Assembly: GCF_000160855.1 (NCBI RefSeq)
Contig: NZ_GG700752.1
Span: 606,950 to 626,724 of the forward strand
Direction: 5' to 3'
DNA length: 19,775 nucleotides
Source: Lactobacillus helveticus DSM 20075 = CGMCC 1.1877
Lineage (GTDB): Bacteria > Bacillota > Bacilli > Lactobacillales > Lactobacillaceae
Positions 1 through 7,698 of this stretch are shown piece after piece. The first letter of the stretch is position 1; every line of letters begins with the position of its first letter. Both the position numbers and the translations under genes were made by a program. Under the pieces are notes generated by a model that did no database searches, was not told where the DNA came from, and saw only the letters and a list, made by a program, of their open reading frames with translations.

Positions 1-14
1 ATAGAGCCATATAA

Positions 15-44
15 TTGACCTAGCATTTTTTAACATGGTATCAT
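15..44 (+). promoter_or_regulatory. Probable sigma-A promoter of the pst operon
   Basis: A -35 box TTGACC (15-20) is followed after 18 bp by a -10 box TATCAT (39-44), one mismatch from TATAAT. Transcription would begin near base 51. That is too close to the ATG at 56 for a ribosome binding site and supports translation from the ATG at 92. A single TTAACA hexamer (30-35), resembling the PhoP half-site of Bacillus, lies in the spacer. One copy is not enough to claim a PhoP box. Confidence 0.55.
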
Positions 45-91
45 AAATTGGCTATATGAAATCGTATTCTGTTTACTTAAGGAAAATGTTA

Positions 92-958
92 ATGAAAAAA
101 CATTCTATTGGAAAAATATTTGTTTTAGTGCTGCTGATGTTAGCCTTTGTGACAGGCTGTGCTAAGGATAATTCTAAGATTACAATTGTTGGCTCTAGTG
201 CATTGCAGCTTCTAGCAGAACAGGCTGGTAATGATTATCGTTTGACCCATCCAAGTAGCAATATTGTTGTTCAAGGTGGCGGATCGGGTACTGGATTAAG
301 TCAAGTACAAGCTGGTGCAGTTCAGATTGGAACCTCTGATGTTTTTGCGGAGACCAAAAAAGGAATCGATGCAAAAAAGCTTAAAGATTACAAAGTTGCA
401 GTTGTTGGCATTGTACCAATTGTAAATAAAGGCGTCGGTGTTAAGGATGTCTCTATGAAACAACTCCGTCAGATTTTTACCGGTAAGCTAACTAACTGGA
501 AACAACTTGGTGGAAAAAACATTCCGATTACTGTAATTAATCGTTCTAAAGGTAGTGGTACTAGGGATTCTTTTGAAGATATTGTTCTACATAATCAAAA
601 AGCTATTAAATCACAAGAGCAAGATTCAAATGGTGCGGTTAAGAAAATCGTTGATTCGACGCCGGGAACGATTAGCTACATATCTTTTCCATATGCTAAT
701 GGTAATAATATTCAAAAACTTAGTATTGATGGCGTGAAGCCAACTAATAAGAACATTACTACTAACAAGTGGCAATTATGGGCTTATCAGCATATGTACA
801 CTAAGGGTGAACCAGATAAAAAGACTAAGGCTTTCATTAAATACATGTTAGGTAAAAAAGTACAACAGGATCTTGTACCTAAGATCGGTTATTTGAGTAT
901 TGATGAAATGAAGGTAACCCGAGATAGTAATAATCGAGTTATTAAAGTAGGAAAATAA
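92..958 (+). CDS. pstS: Phosphate ABC transporter substrate-binding lipoprotein PstS
   Basis: This lipoprotein captures inorganic phosphate outside the membrane and delivers it to PstCA. I chose the ATG at 92 (288 aa) because AAGGA (79-83) lies 8 bases upstream. The in-frame ATG at 56 would add 12 residues ahead of a normal signal peptide and has no ribosome binding site. The N-terminus is a lipoprotein signal: KK, a hydrophobic stretch, then lipobox VTGC with Cys23 as the lipid anchor. Phosphate-binding loops are visible: GSSAL near residue 36, GGGSGTG at 62-68, GTSDV near 80 and SKGSGTRD at 152-159. Length suits Gram-positive PstS (about 290 aa). It is the first gene of a tight six-gene operon, and the SD of pstC lies at its 3' end. 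Expression is probably induced by phosphate limitation, inferred from the family. Confidence 0.96.
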   Translation: MKKHSIGKIFVLVLLMLAFVTGCAKDNSKITIVGSSALQLLAEQAGNDYRLTHPSSNIVVQGGGSGTGLSQVQAGAVQIGTSDVFAETKKGIDAKKLKDYKVAVVGIVPIVNKGVGVKDVSMKQLRQIFTGKLTNWKQLGGKNIPITVINRSKGSGTRDSFEDIVLHNQKAIKSQEQDSNGAVKKIVDSTPGTISYISFPYANGNNIQKLSIDGVKPTNKNITTNKWQLWAYQHMYTKGEPDKKTKAFIKYMLGKKVQQDLVPKIGYLSIDEMKVTRDSNNRVIKVGK

Positions 959-961
959 TTT

Positions 962-1957
962 ATGAACGATAAAGATAAATTAAAAGAAGTGGTTGACCAG
1001 GCGATAGCTGATCAACAGGTCCCACACGTTAAATTGAAAAAGATGGGTCCGAATAATGTTGATATTGAAAAATTAACTAAGCCCTCGAAAGAAACGCGTC
1101 AAGAATATTGGGGCAAAGGATTAACTTACATGGCTATCGGTTTAATCATTGTATTGGTTGTATCAATCATTGGCTTTATAGGTTATCACGGACTTGAAAC
1201 TTTTATTGATAACCATGTAAATGTCTTTCATTTCTTGACCTCAACTGATTGGGATCCTGGTGAAGAGAAGAATCATGTGGGAGCTGCAGTAATGATTGTT
1301 ACCTCATTTGCAGTAACGCTTTTGGCAGCCTTGGTAGCTACGCCATTTGCTGTCGCTATTGCACTATACATGACAGAATATTCATCTAAAAAGGGAGCTT
1401 CATTTTTACAATCAGTTACAGAATTGTTAGTAGGTATTCCATCAGTTGTTTATGGTTTCTTAGGTTTAACTATCATTATTCCAGTGATTAGAACATTGTT
1501 CGGTGGAACAGGTTTTGGTATTTTAGCTGCAACCTTAGTTTTATTTGTTATGGTTTTGCCTACTATTACATCCTTAACTGTAGATAGTCTAAAAGCCGTG
1601 CCTAGTCATTTCAGAAAGGCATCAATGGCATTAGGAGCAACTCACTGGCAAACCATTTATCGTGTGGTTTTGCGTGTAGCTACTCCTAGAATTTTAACAG
1701 CAGTAATTTTTGGTATGGCTAGAGCCTTTGGTGAAGCGCTAGCCGTACAAATGGTTATTGGTAATGCGGTTCTTATGCCATACAACTTGGTTAGTCCATC
1801 CGCAACATTGACTAGTCAATTAACCAGTCAAATGGGAAATACCGTAATGGGTACATTGCCTAACAATGCATTGTGGTCATTAGCCTTATTGCTTTTGATT
1901 ATGTCATTAGTATTTAACTTTTTAGTTAAATTAATTGGAAAGAGAGGCCAGAAATAA
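962..1957 (+). CDS. pstC: Phosphate ABC transporter permease PstC
   Basis: This is one of the two membrane permease subunits that form the phosphate channel with PstA. It has 331 aa with about six transmembrane helices, the first at residues 54-76. A typical inner-membrane-component EAA loop (around residues 217-236, from HFRKASMALGA) contacts the ATPase, and the following helix carries the conserved ARAFGEALAV. A charged cytoplasmic N-terminal extension of about 50 residues precedes the first helix and makes it slightly longer than an average PstC. The ATG sits three bases after the pstS stop, with TAGGA at the end of pstS as SD. One base separates its stop from the pstA start, so translation of the two is probably coupled. 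Confidence 0.96.
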   Translation: MNDKDKLKEVVDQAIADQQVPHVKLKKMGPNNVDIEKLTKPSKETRQEYWGKGLTYMAIGLIIVLVVSIIGFIGYHGLETFIDNHVNVFHFLTSTDWDPGEEKNHVGAAVMIVTSFAVTLLAALVATPFAVAIALYMTEYSSKKGASFLQSVTELLVGIPSVVYGFLGLTIIIPVIRTLFGGTGFGILAATLVLFVMVLPTITSLTVDSLKAVPSHFRKASMALGATHWQTIYRVVLRVATPRILTAVIFGMARAFGEALAVQMVIGNAVLMPYNLVSPSATLTSQLTSQMGNTVMGTLPNNALWSLALLLLIMSLVFNFLVKLIGKRGQK

Positions 1958-1958
1958 G

Positions 1959-2846
1959 ATGGATGCAAAAAAGAAAGATAAATTAGCAACCGCTATTATC
2001 TACATCTTGGTTGGAATCGTTGTATTAATTCTGGCTGGTATTTTAGGTAATATTTTAATTACCGGTGTTCCTCACTTATCATGGCATTTCTTATCATCAG
2101 AAGCTTCCTCATATCAAGCTGGTGGAGGGGTGCGAGATCAATTATTTAATTCAATATATTTATTGATCTTAACCACGATCATTTCATTGCCTATTGCGTT
2201 AGGTGCTGCAATTTATTTGGCAGAATATGCTAAAGATAATTGGGGCACGAACTTGATTCGTACCACTATCCAAATTTTAAGTTCTTTACCTTCAATCGTA
2301 GTTGGTTTATTTGGATACTTGCTCTTTGTAGTTCAATTTGGATTAGGCTTTTCGATTATTTCTGGTGCTTTAGCTCTTACATTTTTCAATTTGCCTATTT
2401 TAACTAGTAATATTGAAGAAGCAATTAAGGGCGTGCCACAAGATCAACGTGAAGCTGGTTTGGCATTAGGATTATCTAATTGGAAAACTATTCGCGGTAT
2501 TGTTTTGCCAGCGGCACTTCCTGGTATCTTGACTGGTATCATTTTAAGTGCAGGTCGAATTTTTGGTGAAGCAGCTGCATTAATCTATACTGCAGGTCAA
2601 AGTGGATCAACTATTAACTATGCAGATTGGAATCCATTTAGTCCAACTAGTCCATTAAATGTGATGCGTCCAGCAGAAACTCTTGCAGTTCATATTTGGA
2701 AAGTTAATACAGAGGGTATTATTCCGGATGCAACAATCGTTTCTGCGGCTACATCTGCTTTACTAGTGATTGTGGTTATTGTGTTCAATTTAGGTGCACG
2801 TTATTTAGGTAATAAATTGTACCGTAAGTTAACCGCAGCTAAATAA
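1959..2846 (+). CDS. pstA: Phosphate ABC transporter permease PstA
   Basis: This is the second membrane permease subunit of the Pst importer. It has 295 aa from the ATG at 1959, with SD AGAGAGG at 1941-1947. An in-frame TTG at 1935 lies inside pstC and lacks a good SD, so I rejected it. The first helix is at about residues 12-36. An EAA loop with DQREAGLALGLSNWKT is followed by AGRIFGEAAAL, the PstA counterpart of the ARAFGEA motif in PstC. It starts one base after pstC ends and is followed seven bases later by the first ATPase gene. It is unrelated to the cyclic-di-AMP receptor also called PstA (yaaQ, further downstream). Confidence 0.95.
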   Translation: MDAKKKDKLATAIIYILVGIVVLILAGILGNILITGVPHLSWHFLSSEASSYQAGGGVRDQLFNSIYLLILTTIISLPIALGAAIYLAEYAKDNWGTNLIRTTIQILSSLPSIVVGLFGYLLFVVQFGLGFSIISGALALTFFNLPILTSNIEEAIKGVPQDQREAGLALGLSNWKTIRGIVLPAALPGILTGIILSAGRIFGEAAALIYTAGQSGSTINYADWNPFSPTSPLNVMRPAETLAVHIWKVNTEGIIPDATIVSAATSALLVIVVIVFNLGARYLGNKLYRKLTAAK

Positions 2847-2856
2847 AGGTGATATG

Positions 2857-3651
2857 ATGCAAGAATTAAAACAAAGCTACGGCAAAACTTTTGCCAAGGA
2901 TGATTTAGAGCTTTCTACAAAGGATCTAAGTGTTTTATACGGCGGAAAAGTACAGAAACTTTTTGATGCTAGTTTACAATTTAAGAAAAATACTATTACT
3001 GCTTTAATTGGAGCTTCTGGCTCTGGAAAATCAACTTTTCTGCGTTCGCTTAATCGTATGAATGATCGAGTTGCGACTGTTAATGGCGAAATTTGGTTTC
3101 ATGGTTTAGATGTGAATAAGCCCAATATTAATGTTTATGAGTTAAGAAAACATATTGGTATGGTCTTCCAGCGTCCTAATCCATTCCCTAAATCAATTAG
3201 AGAAAATATTGTCTATGCTTTAAAGGCTGATGGGCAAACTAATAAGGCTGAGCTCGATAAGATAGTAGAAGAAAGTTTACGTGCTGCAGCTTTATGGGAT
3301 GAAGTAAAAGACAAGTTAGATAAAAGTGCTTTAGCTTTATCCGGTGGACAGCAGCAACGTTTGTGTATTGCAAGAGCTTTGGCTGTTAAACCTGAAGTAC
3401 TGCTTTTAGATGAGCCGGCTAGTGCATTAGATCCAGTTTCTACTTCTAAATTGGAAGATACCTTAAAGCAGCTTAGGAGCAAATATACGATGATTATGGT
3501 TACGCATAATATGCAGCAAGCATCAAGAATCAGCGATTATACGGCATTTTTCCATTTAGGACATGTAATTGAATACAATGCAACGGCGGATATCTTTACT
3601 AATCCTAAGGGTAAGATTACTGAAGAATATATTCAGGGAAGTTTTGGTTAA
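2857..3651 (+). CDS. pstB1: Phosphate ABC transporter ATP-binding protein PstB (first copy)
   Basis: This cytoplasmic ATPase powers phosphate import through PstCA. It shows a complete ABC cassette: Walker [10 protein letters not shown] (about 52-60), a Q-loop in VFQRPNPFP, signature LSGGQQQR (161-168), Walker B LLLDEP followed by the D-loop SALD, and the H-loop in VTHNMQQ. Two adjacent ATGs (2854 and 2857) compete. The SD AAAGGTGAT overlaps the first, so the ATG at 2857 has the better spacing (264 aa). Residues 1-20 extend ahead of the usual PstB start and are polar. Tandem pstB genes are usual in lactobacilli and streptococci. The two copies here differ clearly outside the core motifs, so this is an old duplication, not a recent one. 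Confidence 0.96.
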   Translation: MQELKQSYGKTFAKDDLELSTKDLSVLYGGKVQKLFDASLQFKKNTITALIGASGSGKSTFLRSLNRMNDRVATVNGEIWFHGLDVNKPNINVYELRKHIGMVFQRPNPFPKSIRENIVYALKADGQTNKAELDKIVEESLRAAALWDEVKDKLDKSALALSGGQQQRLCIARALAVKPEVLLLDEPASALDPVSTSKLEDTLKQLRSKYTMIMVTHNMQQASRISDYTAFFHLGHVIEYNATADIFTNPKGKITEEYIQGSFG

Positions 3652-3652
3652 A

Positions 3653-4408
3653 ATGACAACAATAATTTCAGCAAAAGATGTTCATTTGAGCTATGGCAAT
3701 TATGAAGCACTTCATGGCATTAGTCTTGATTTTCAAGAAAAAGAATTAACAGCATTAATTGGACCTTCAGGATGTGGGAAGTCAACATTTCTGCGTTGCC
3801 TAAATCGAATGAATGATGATATTGAAAATATAAAAATTACTGGAGAAATCAAGTTTGAAGGGCAAAACATCTATAGCTCTAAAATGGATTTAGTTAAGCT
3901 TCGCAAGGAAGTAGGGATGGTTTTCCAACAACCTACACCATTTCCATTTTCTGTTTATGACAATGTAGCTTATGGTTTAAAAATCGCTGGTGTAAAAGAC
4001 AAGGATTTAATTGATCAAAGAGTTGAAGAAAGTCTAAAACAAGCCGCTATTTGGAAGGAAACCAAGGATAACTTGAAGCGTAATGCGCAAGCATTCTCTG
4101 GTGGACAGCAGCAACGAATTTGTATTGCTCGTGCATTAGCGGTTAGACCTAAGGTAGTGCTTTTAGATGAACCAACTAGTGCACTAGATCCAATATCAAG
4201 TAGTGAAATTGAAGAAACCTTAATGGAATTAAAACATCAGTATACTTTCATTATGGTTACTCATAACTTGCAGCAGGCAGGACGAATTTCTGATCAAACA
4301 GCATTTTTAATGAATGGTGATTTGGTTGAAGCGGGTCCAACTGAAGAAATGTTTATTGCACCTGAAAAACAAATGACGAGTGATTATCTTAATGGTCGTT
4401 TTGGTTAA
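3653..4408 (+). CDS. pstB2: Phosphate ABC transporter ATP-binding protein PstB (second copy)
   Basis: This is the second ATPase of the Pst importer, 251 aa, the usual PstB length. Motifs are Walker [10 protein letters not shown] (37-45), [11 protein letters not shown] with the Q-loop, a signature reading FSGGQQQR (148-155) with Phe instead of the more common Leu, Walker B VVLLDEP (168-174) and the H-loop in VTHNLQQ. The ATG at 3653 follows the pstB1 stop by one base, with AGGGAA about 12 bases upstream as a slightly distant SD. Possible starts further upstream lie inside pstB1 and are not supported. Whether the two ATPases work as a heterodimer or under different conditions cannot be told from sequence. 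Confidence 0.95.
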   Translation: MTTIISAKDVHLSYGNYEALHGISLDFQEKELTALIGPSGCGKSTFLRCLNRMNDDIENIKITGEIKFEGQNIYSSKMDLVKLRKEVGMVFQQPTPFPFSVYDNVAYGLKIAGVKDKDLIDQRVEESLKQAAIWKETKDNLKRNAQAFSGGQQQRICIARALAVRPKVVLLDEPTSALDPISSSEIEETLMELKHQYTFIMVTHNLQQAGRISDQTAFLMNGDLVEAGPTEEMFIAPEKQMTSDYLNGRFG

Positions 4409-4424
4409 ATTTTGAGGTAAAAAG

Positions 4425-5102
4425 ATGCACGAAATATTTTTAGATGAATTAAAGAAACTAAACACACAATTTATGGAAATGGGTGTGTTCGTAAACGAAC
4501 AAATTGATCAAGCCACCCGAGCTTTTGTCGATCACGATAAAAAGACCGCACAATCAATGGTTGATAATGAGGAAAAAATTCCAACTGAATCAATTGATAT
4601 TCAAAAGAAGGCATTAAAATTAATGGCCTTGCAGCAACCAGTAGCTACTGATTTTAGAGTAGTGATCAGTATTTTGAAGGCTACAACTGACATAGAGCGT
4701 ATTGGTGAAAATGCTATGAGTATTGCTCTTGAAACTATCAGAGTAAAGGGTAATCCAAGAATTCCGGAAGTTGAAGAGATTATTTCTAATATGACTCATA
4801 ATGTTCGTCATATGTTGATTCAAGTTTTGACAGCTTATGTTCAAGATGATGAAAAAATGGCGAGAGAAGTAGCAAGCCGCGATAGCGTAATTGATCACGA
4901 TTATGTTAGAGCACGAAAATTGATTGTCGATGGAATAGAAGATGATCCTTCTAGAGCGGTGGCATCATCAAGTTATTTTGTGGTAACTAGATTGCTAGAG
5001 AGAATCGGGGATCATATTGTTAATTTAGCCAGTTGGGTAGTATACAAGACTACTGGTGAATTAGAAGAATTAACAAATCCAAGTGAAACAAAAACCATTT
5101 AG
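4425..5102 (+). CDS. phoU: Phosphate transport regulator PhoU
   Basis: PhoU is a cytoplasmic helical protein that signals phosphate sufficiency by linking the Pst transporter to the PhoR kinase, and it restrains uptake. The 225-aa product has the usual length and two PhoU repeats, each carrying a metal-binding signature: ERIGENAMSIA in the first half and ERIGDHIVNLASW near the C-terminus. The SD is GAGGT ahead of the ATG, and 16 bases separate it from pstB2. It is the last gene of the pst operon and is directly followed by a strong terminator. No phoP/phoR genes are in this window. Confidence 0.96.
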   Translation: MHEIFLDELKKLNTQFMEMGVFVNEQIDQATRAFVDHDKKTAQSMVDNEEKIPTESIDIQKKALKLMALQQPVATDFRVVISILKATTDIERIGENAMSIALETIRVKGNPRIPEVEEIISNMTHNVRHMLIQVLTAYVQDDEKMAREVASRDSVIDHDYVRARKLIVDGIEDDPSRAVASSSYFVVTRLLERIGDHIVNLASWVVYKTTGELEELTNPSETKTI

Positions 5103-5137
5103 AAAAAGGAGAAAAGCGTGAGCTTTTCTCCTTTTTT
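5103..5137 (+). terminator. Rho-independent terminator of the pst operon
   Basis: A 15-bp stem (5103-5117 with 5122-5136) closed by the GTGA tetraloop (5118-5121) ends in a run of T. It begins directly after the phoU stop codon. Confidence 0.93.
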
Positions 5138-5208
5138 AAATTATTTACGTTATCAATTTACTTTTTAAAGATAAATGTCCATAATAAATGTGTATTCATA
5201 TATAGAAA

Positions 5209-5249
5209 GTGCTTTAAACTAGCACAGTATGGAGAAGAGATATCATCTC
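5209..5249 (+). promoter_or_regulatory. Intergenic region with two short inverted repeats before the AEC gene
   Basis: The 123 bases between the pst terminator and the AEC gene contain GTGCT/AGCAC (5209-5213 with 5221-5225) and GAGAT/ATCTC (5237-5241 with 5245-5249), the second just before the SD AGGAGA (5250-5255). They could be operator half-sites or RNA hairpins. I found no convincing -35/-10 pair here, so the assignment is weak. Confidence 0.25.
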
Positions 5250-5260
5250 AGGAGAAAATT

Positions 5261-6437
5261 ATGGTTGCAATTTTGGTAAATGACATCGTACCTATCCTTG
5301 TCATTATGCTATTAGGCTATATTTGCGGCAAATTTACATTCTTTGATGATGATCAACGCCAGGGGCTAAACAAGTTAGTTCTTAATATTGCTTTGCCGGC
5401 TGTCTTGTTCATTTCAATTGTTAAAGCCACAAGAGAGATGTTTGCTCAAGATATCGTTTTAACTTTAATTTAAATAATAGGTGTAACAGGCCTATTTATG
5501 GTTAGTTATTTCTTGGACAAATTAATGTTTCATCGTTCAACACAAGAAGCTGCCATTTGTGCGCTATTTGCTGGTTCACCAACGATCGGTTTTTTGGGTT
5601 TTGCTGTACTTGATCCAATTTATGGTAATAACACCAATACTAACTTGGTTATTGGGATTGTTTCAATCGTAGTTAACGCGATTACTATTCCATTAGGCTT
5701 GACTTTAATTAATAAAGGTCAAGATAAATTAAAGCAAAGAGTAGCTGCTAAAAAGAGTAACGGTTCTACTCAAGTAGAAATTAAACTTGGACAAAAAGGT
5801 ACCACGAAGAAGACTATCAAGAAAGTTTCAGTTCCTGATAACGTTCCTGTTAGTGATGAAGAAGCTAAGGCTTTGAGTGAAGTTGGTATTCAACGTGAAA
5901 TTGATTTAGTACATGCGGAATTTGCTGATCATGCTGGTAAAAAAAGATGCTAAGCCAATGAATCCAACATTAAAGTCAGTTATCATCGCTGTCAAGAAAC
6001 CAGTTGCTGCAGCTCCACTTTTAGCTGTTATCTTTATTTTAATTGGAATTAAAATTCCTGCTTCATGGGCACCAACCTTTGATTTGATTGCTAAAGCCAA
6101 TGCCGGTATTGCTGTTTTGGCAGCTGGGTTAGCATTATCAACTGTTAAATTCTCAATTGATAAAGAAGTTATTTGGAACACATTCTTCCGTTTGTTTTTA
6201 ACTCCTGGAATTATTGTGCTAGTTTCATATTTATGTGGTATGGGCACTCAAAAGATTTCTATGCTTTGTTTAGCTACTGGATTACCACCAGCATTTTCAG
6301 GAATCATCATTTCAAGTCGTTACAACATCTATGTTAAAGAGGGTGCCAGCTCTGTTGCTGTTTCAACTGTCTTCTTTGCAGTAAGTTGTATTTTCTGGAT
6401 TTGGATTTTACCAATCTTTGCTGGTGTATCCCACTAA
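5261..6437 (+). pseudogene. AEC (auxin efflux carrier) family transporter, disrupted
   Basis: The remnant encodes about 390 residues resembling AEC-family permeases (malate/organic-anion or auxin-efflux-carrier-like membrane proteins). The start has a good SD (AGGAGA). The N-terminal part (70 aa, two helices, with GYICGKF and LNKLVLNIALPAVLF typical of the family) ends at an in-frame TAA at 5471-5473. The same frame reopens at once with [19 protein letters not shown] and runs to 5953. A second lesion is an extra A in an A7 run (5939-5945): with six As the reading continues as [11 protein letters not shown] in the frame that runs to the stop at 6437. The C-terminal part keeps AEC helices, including CLATGLPPAFSGIIISSRYN. 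The middle is a long charged cytoplasmic loop. Substrate is unknown. Two separate lesions make a functional full-length protein unlikely. One of them, in a homopolymer, could be a sequencing error. Confidence 0.85.
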
Positions 6438-6451
6438 TTAAGAATAAATAG

Positions 6452-6483
6452 ATAAGGTCAACTACAGTTGATCTTATTTTTTT
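6452..6483 (+). terminator. Rho-independent terminator after the AEC pseudogene
   Basis: An 11-bp stem, ATAAGGTCAAC with GTTGATCTTAT (one G-T pair), loop TACA, is followed by a run of T. It lies 15 bases after the pseudogene stop and insulates it from the ribosomal operon. Confidence 0.9.
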
Positions 6484-6504
6484 GACCTATTTTTAATTTT
6501 AGAC

Positions 6505-6533
6505 TTGTTATTTAGACTTTTGCCTGCTATACT
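6505..6533 (+). promoter_or_regulatory. Sigma-A promoter of the rplJ-rplL operon
   Basis: A -35 box TTGTTA (6505-6510), a 17-bp spacer and a -10 box TATACT (6528-6533) with an extended TG (6525-6526). Transcription should begin near 6540, just ahead of the L10 leader. It is the best-formed promoter in the window, as expected for a ribosomal protein operon. Confidence 0.8.
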
Positions 6534-6539
6534 AAATAA

Positions 6540-6646
6540 ATGTAAATTCTACCTAAGACTCGGGTGGCATGACGCCTCAAAATCCCGCCGAGGCCAGAAG
6601 ATAATGAAGATTTTTATGCTCCATGTCTTTCGGCATGGAGTTTTTG
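6540..6646 (+). ncRNA. Ribosomal protein L10 leader (autoregulatory 5' UTR) with attenuator
   Basis: This 5' leader is bound by L10 (with L7/L12) to limit expression of rplJ-rplL when the proteins are in excess, as known for the Firmicutes L10 leader family. Visible hallmarks are the conserved CCTAAGAC (6552-6559), a CTCGG/CCGAG pairing (6559-6563 with 6588-6592) around the binding region, and GCCGAGG. A terminator-like hairpin follows: a 9-bp stem 6619-6627 with 6632-6640, loop TTTC, then TTTTT. Regulation is therefore probably by premature termination. The call rests on position and motifs; a covariance-model search would settle its boundaries. Confidence 0.8.
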
Positions 6647-6697
6647 GTTTAAAAGGCCTTATAGAATTTATCAATGTAATTATGGAGGTGAAATAAT

Positions 6698-7210
6698 TTG
6701 AGTAAAGCTGCTATTGCTGAAAAGGAAAAGTTTGTTGATGCATTTGCTGAAGAACTTAAAGCTGCTAAGGCTATCTTGGTAATCAACTACCTTGGTTTAA
6801 CTGTTGAAGAAGTTACTAACATGCGTAAGGAACTTCGTGATAACGACGTTAAGATGAAGGTTATCAAGAACACCTACTTAAGACGTGCTGCTGCTAAGGC
6901 TGGTATTGAAGGCCTTGACGATACTTTCGTAGGCCCAACTGCTGTTATCTACACTGATAACGCTGATGACATTACCGAACCTGCACGTATCGTTTCTAAG
7001 TACGAAGATGATTTCGACGTTATCGAAATCAAGGGTGGTATGCTTGAAGGCAAGTTGACTTCTAAGGATGAAATCAAAGAACTTGCTTCAATCCCAGGCC
7101 GCGAAGGTGTGCTTTCAATGCTTGTTTCTGTATTGCAAGCTCCTATCCGCGACTTCGCTTATGCTGTTAAGGCTGTTGCTGAATCTAAGGATGAAGACTC
7201 AGCTGAATAA
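6698..7210 (+). CDS. rplJ: 50S ribosomal protein L10
   Basis: L10 anchors the L7/L12 dimers to 23S rRNA to form the ribosomal stalk. The 170-aa protein has the family pattern: an N-terminal rRNA-binding domain with AILVINYLGLTVEEVTNMRKE and MKVIKNTYLRRAA, a middle domain with FVGPTAVI, and a C-terminal helix that carries L7/L12. The start is TTG, fixed by a near-perfect SD, GGAGGTG, seven bases upstream. Codon use is biased to translation-optimal codons (GGT, CGT, AAG, GAC) unlike the neighbours, which reflects high expression, not transfer. It is preceded by the L10 leader and followed 50 bases later by rplL. Confidence 0.97.
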   Translation: MSKAAIAEKEKFVDAFAEELKAAKAILVINYLGLTVEEVTNMRKELRDNDVKMKVIKNTYLRRAAAKAGIEGLDDTFVGPTAVIYTDNADDITEPARIVSKYEDDFDVIEIKGGMLEGKLTSKDEIKELASIPGREGVLSMLVSVLQAPIRDFAYAVKAVAESKDEDSAE

Positions 7211-7260
7211 TAAAGAAATATATTTAATATCTAGATTCTAATTTTTCGGAGGATACTTAA

Positions 7261-7623
7261 ATGGCTTTAGATACTGATAAGATTATTGAAGAATTAAAGG
7301 GTGCTTCAATTCTTGAATTGAACGACCTTGTAAAGGCTATTGAAGACGAATTTGACGTTACTGCTGCTGCTCCAGTTGCTGCTGCAGGTGCTGCAGACGC
7401 AGGTGCTGCTAAGTCGGAATTCGACGTTGAATTGACTGAAGCAGGTCAAGAAAAGGTTAAGGTTATTAAGGCAGTTCGTGATATTACTGGTCTTGGCCTT
7501 AAGGACTCAAAGGACCTTGTTGACGGTGCTCCTAAGAACGTTAAGGAAGGCGTTTCAGAAGACGAAGCTAACGACATCAAGGCTAAGCTTGAAGAAGTTG
7601 GCGCAACTGTAACTCTTAAATAG
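7261..7623 (+). CDS. rplL: 50S ribosomal protein L7/L12
   Basis: L7/L12 is the multi-copy acidic stalk protein that recruits and stimulates the translational GTPases. The 120-aa product has the N-terminal dimerisation domain (about 1-32), an Ala/Gly-rich flexible hinge (about 34-50) and the globular C-terminal domain with [20 protein letters not shown] and the final VGATVTLK. The SD is GGAGGAT and the start ATG. It shares the leader-controlled transcript with rplJ and shows the same high-expression codon bias. Confidence 0.98.
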   Translation: MALDTDKIIEELKGASILELNDLVKAIEDEFDVTAAAPVAAAGAADAGAAKSEFDVELTEAGQEKVKVIKAVRDITGLGLKDSKDLVDGAPKNVKEGVSEDEANDIKAKLEEVGATVTLK

Positions 7624-7646
7624 TTACAGCCCAACTGGGCATTAAG

Positions 7647-7684
7647 AATAAGCTCTTTGCTATGTGCGAAGAGCTTATTTTTTT
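7647..7684 (+). terminator. Rho-independent terminator of rplJ-rplL
   Basis: A 14-bp stem (7647-7660 with 7666-7679, one T-G pair) with loop TATGT ends in a T run. A small separate inverted repeat, GCCCAACTGGGC, lies just upstream (7629-7640) and may stabilise the 3' end. Confidence 0.93.
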
Positions 7685-7698
7685 GTATAATGAATTTT

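Noticed and set aside
56..91. Upstream ATG as the pstS start
   Set aside because: It has no SD, lies about five bases from the predicted transcription start, and adds 12 residues before a normal lipoprotein signal peptide.
2854..4408. Two adjacent pstB genes as a recent duplication
   Set aside because: Tandem pstB genes are usual in lactobacilli and streptococci, and the copies differ clearly outside the ABC motifs.
4620..4898. Minus-strand reading frame of about 90 aa inside phoU
   Set aside because: It lies wholly within a clear phoU coding region, has no SD or family resemblance, and is a shadow of the real gene. The same applies to the other minus-strand frames.
6505..6696. Small reading frame across the rplJ leader
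   Set aside because: It starts inside the promoter, runs through the structured leader and attenuator hairpin, and has no SD; the region is explained by the L10 leader.
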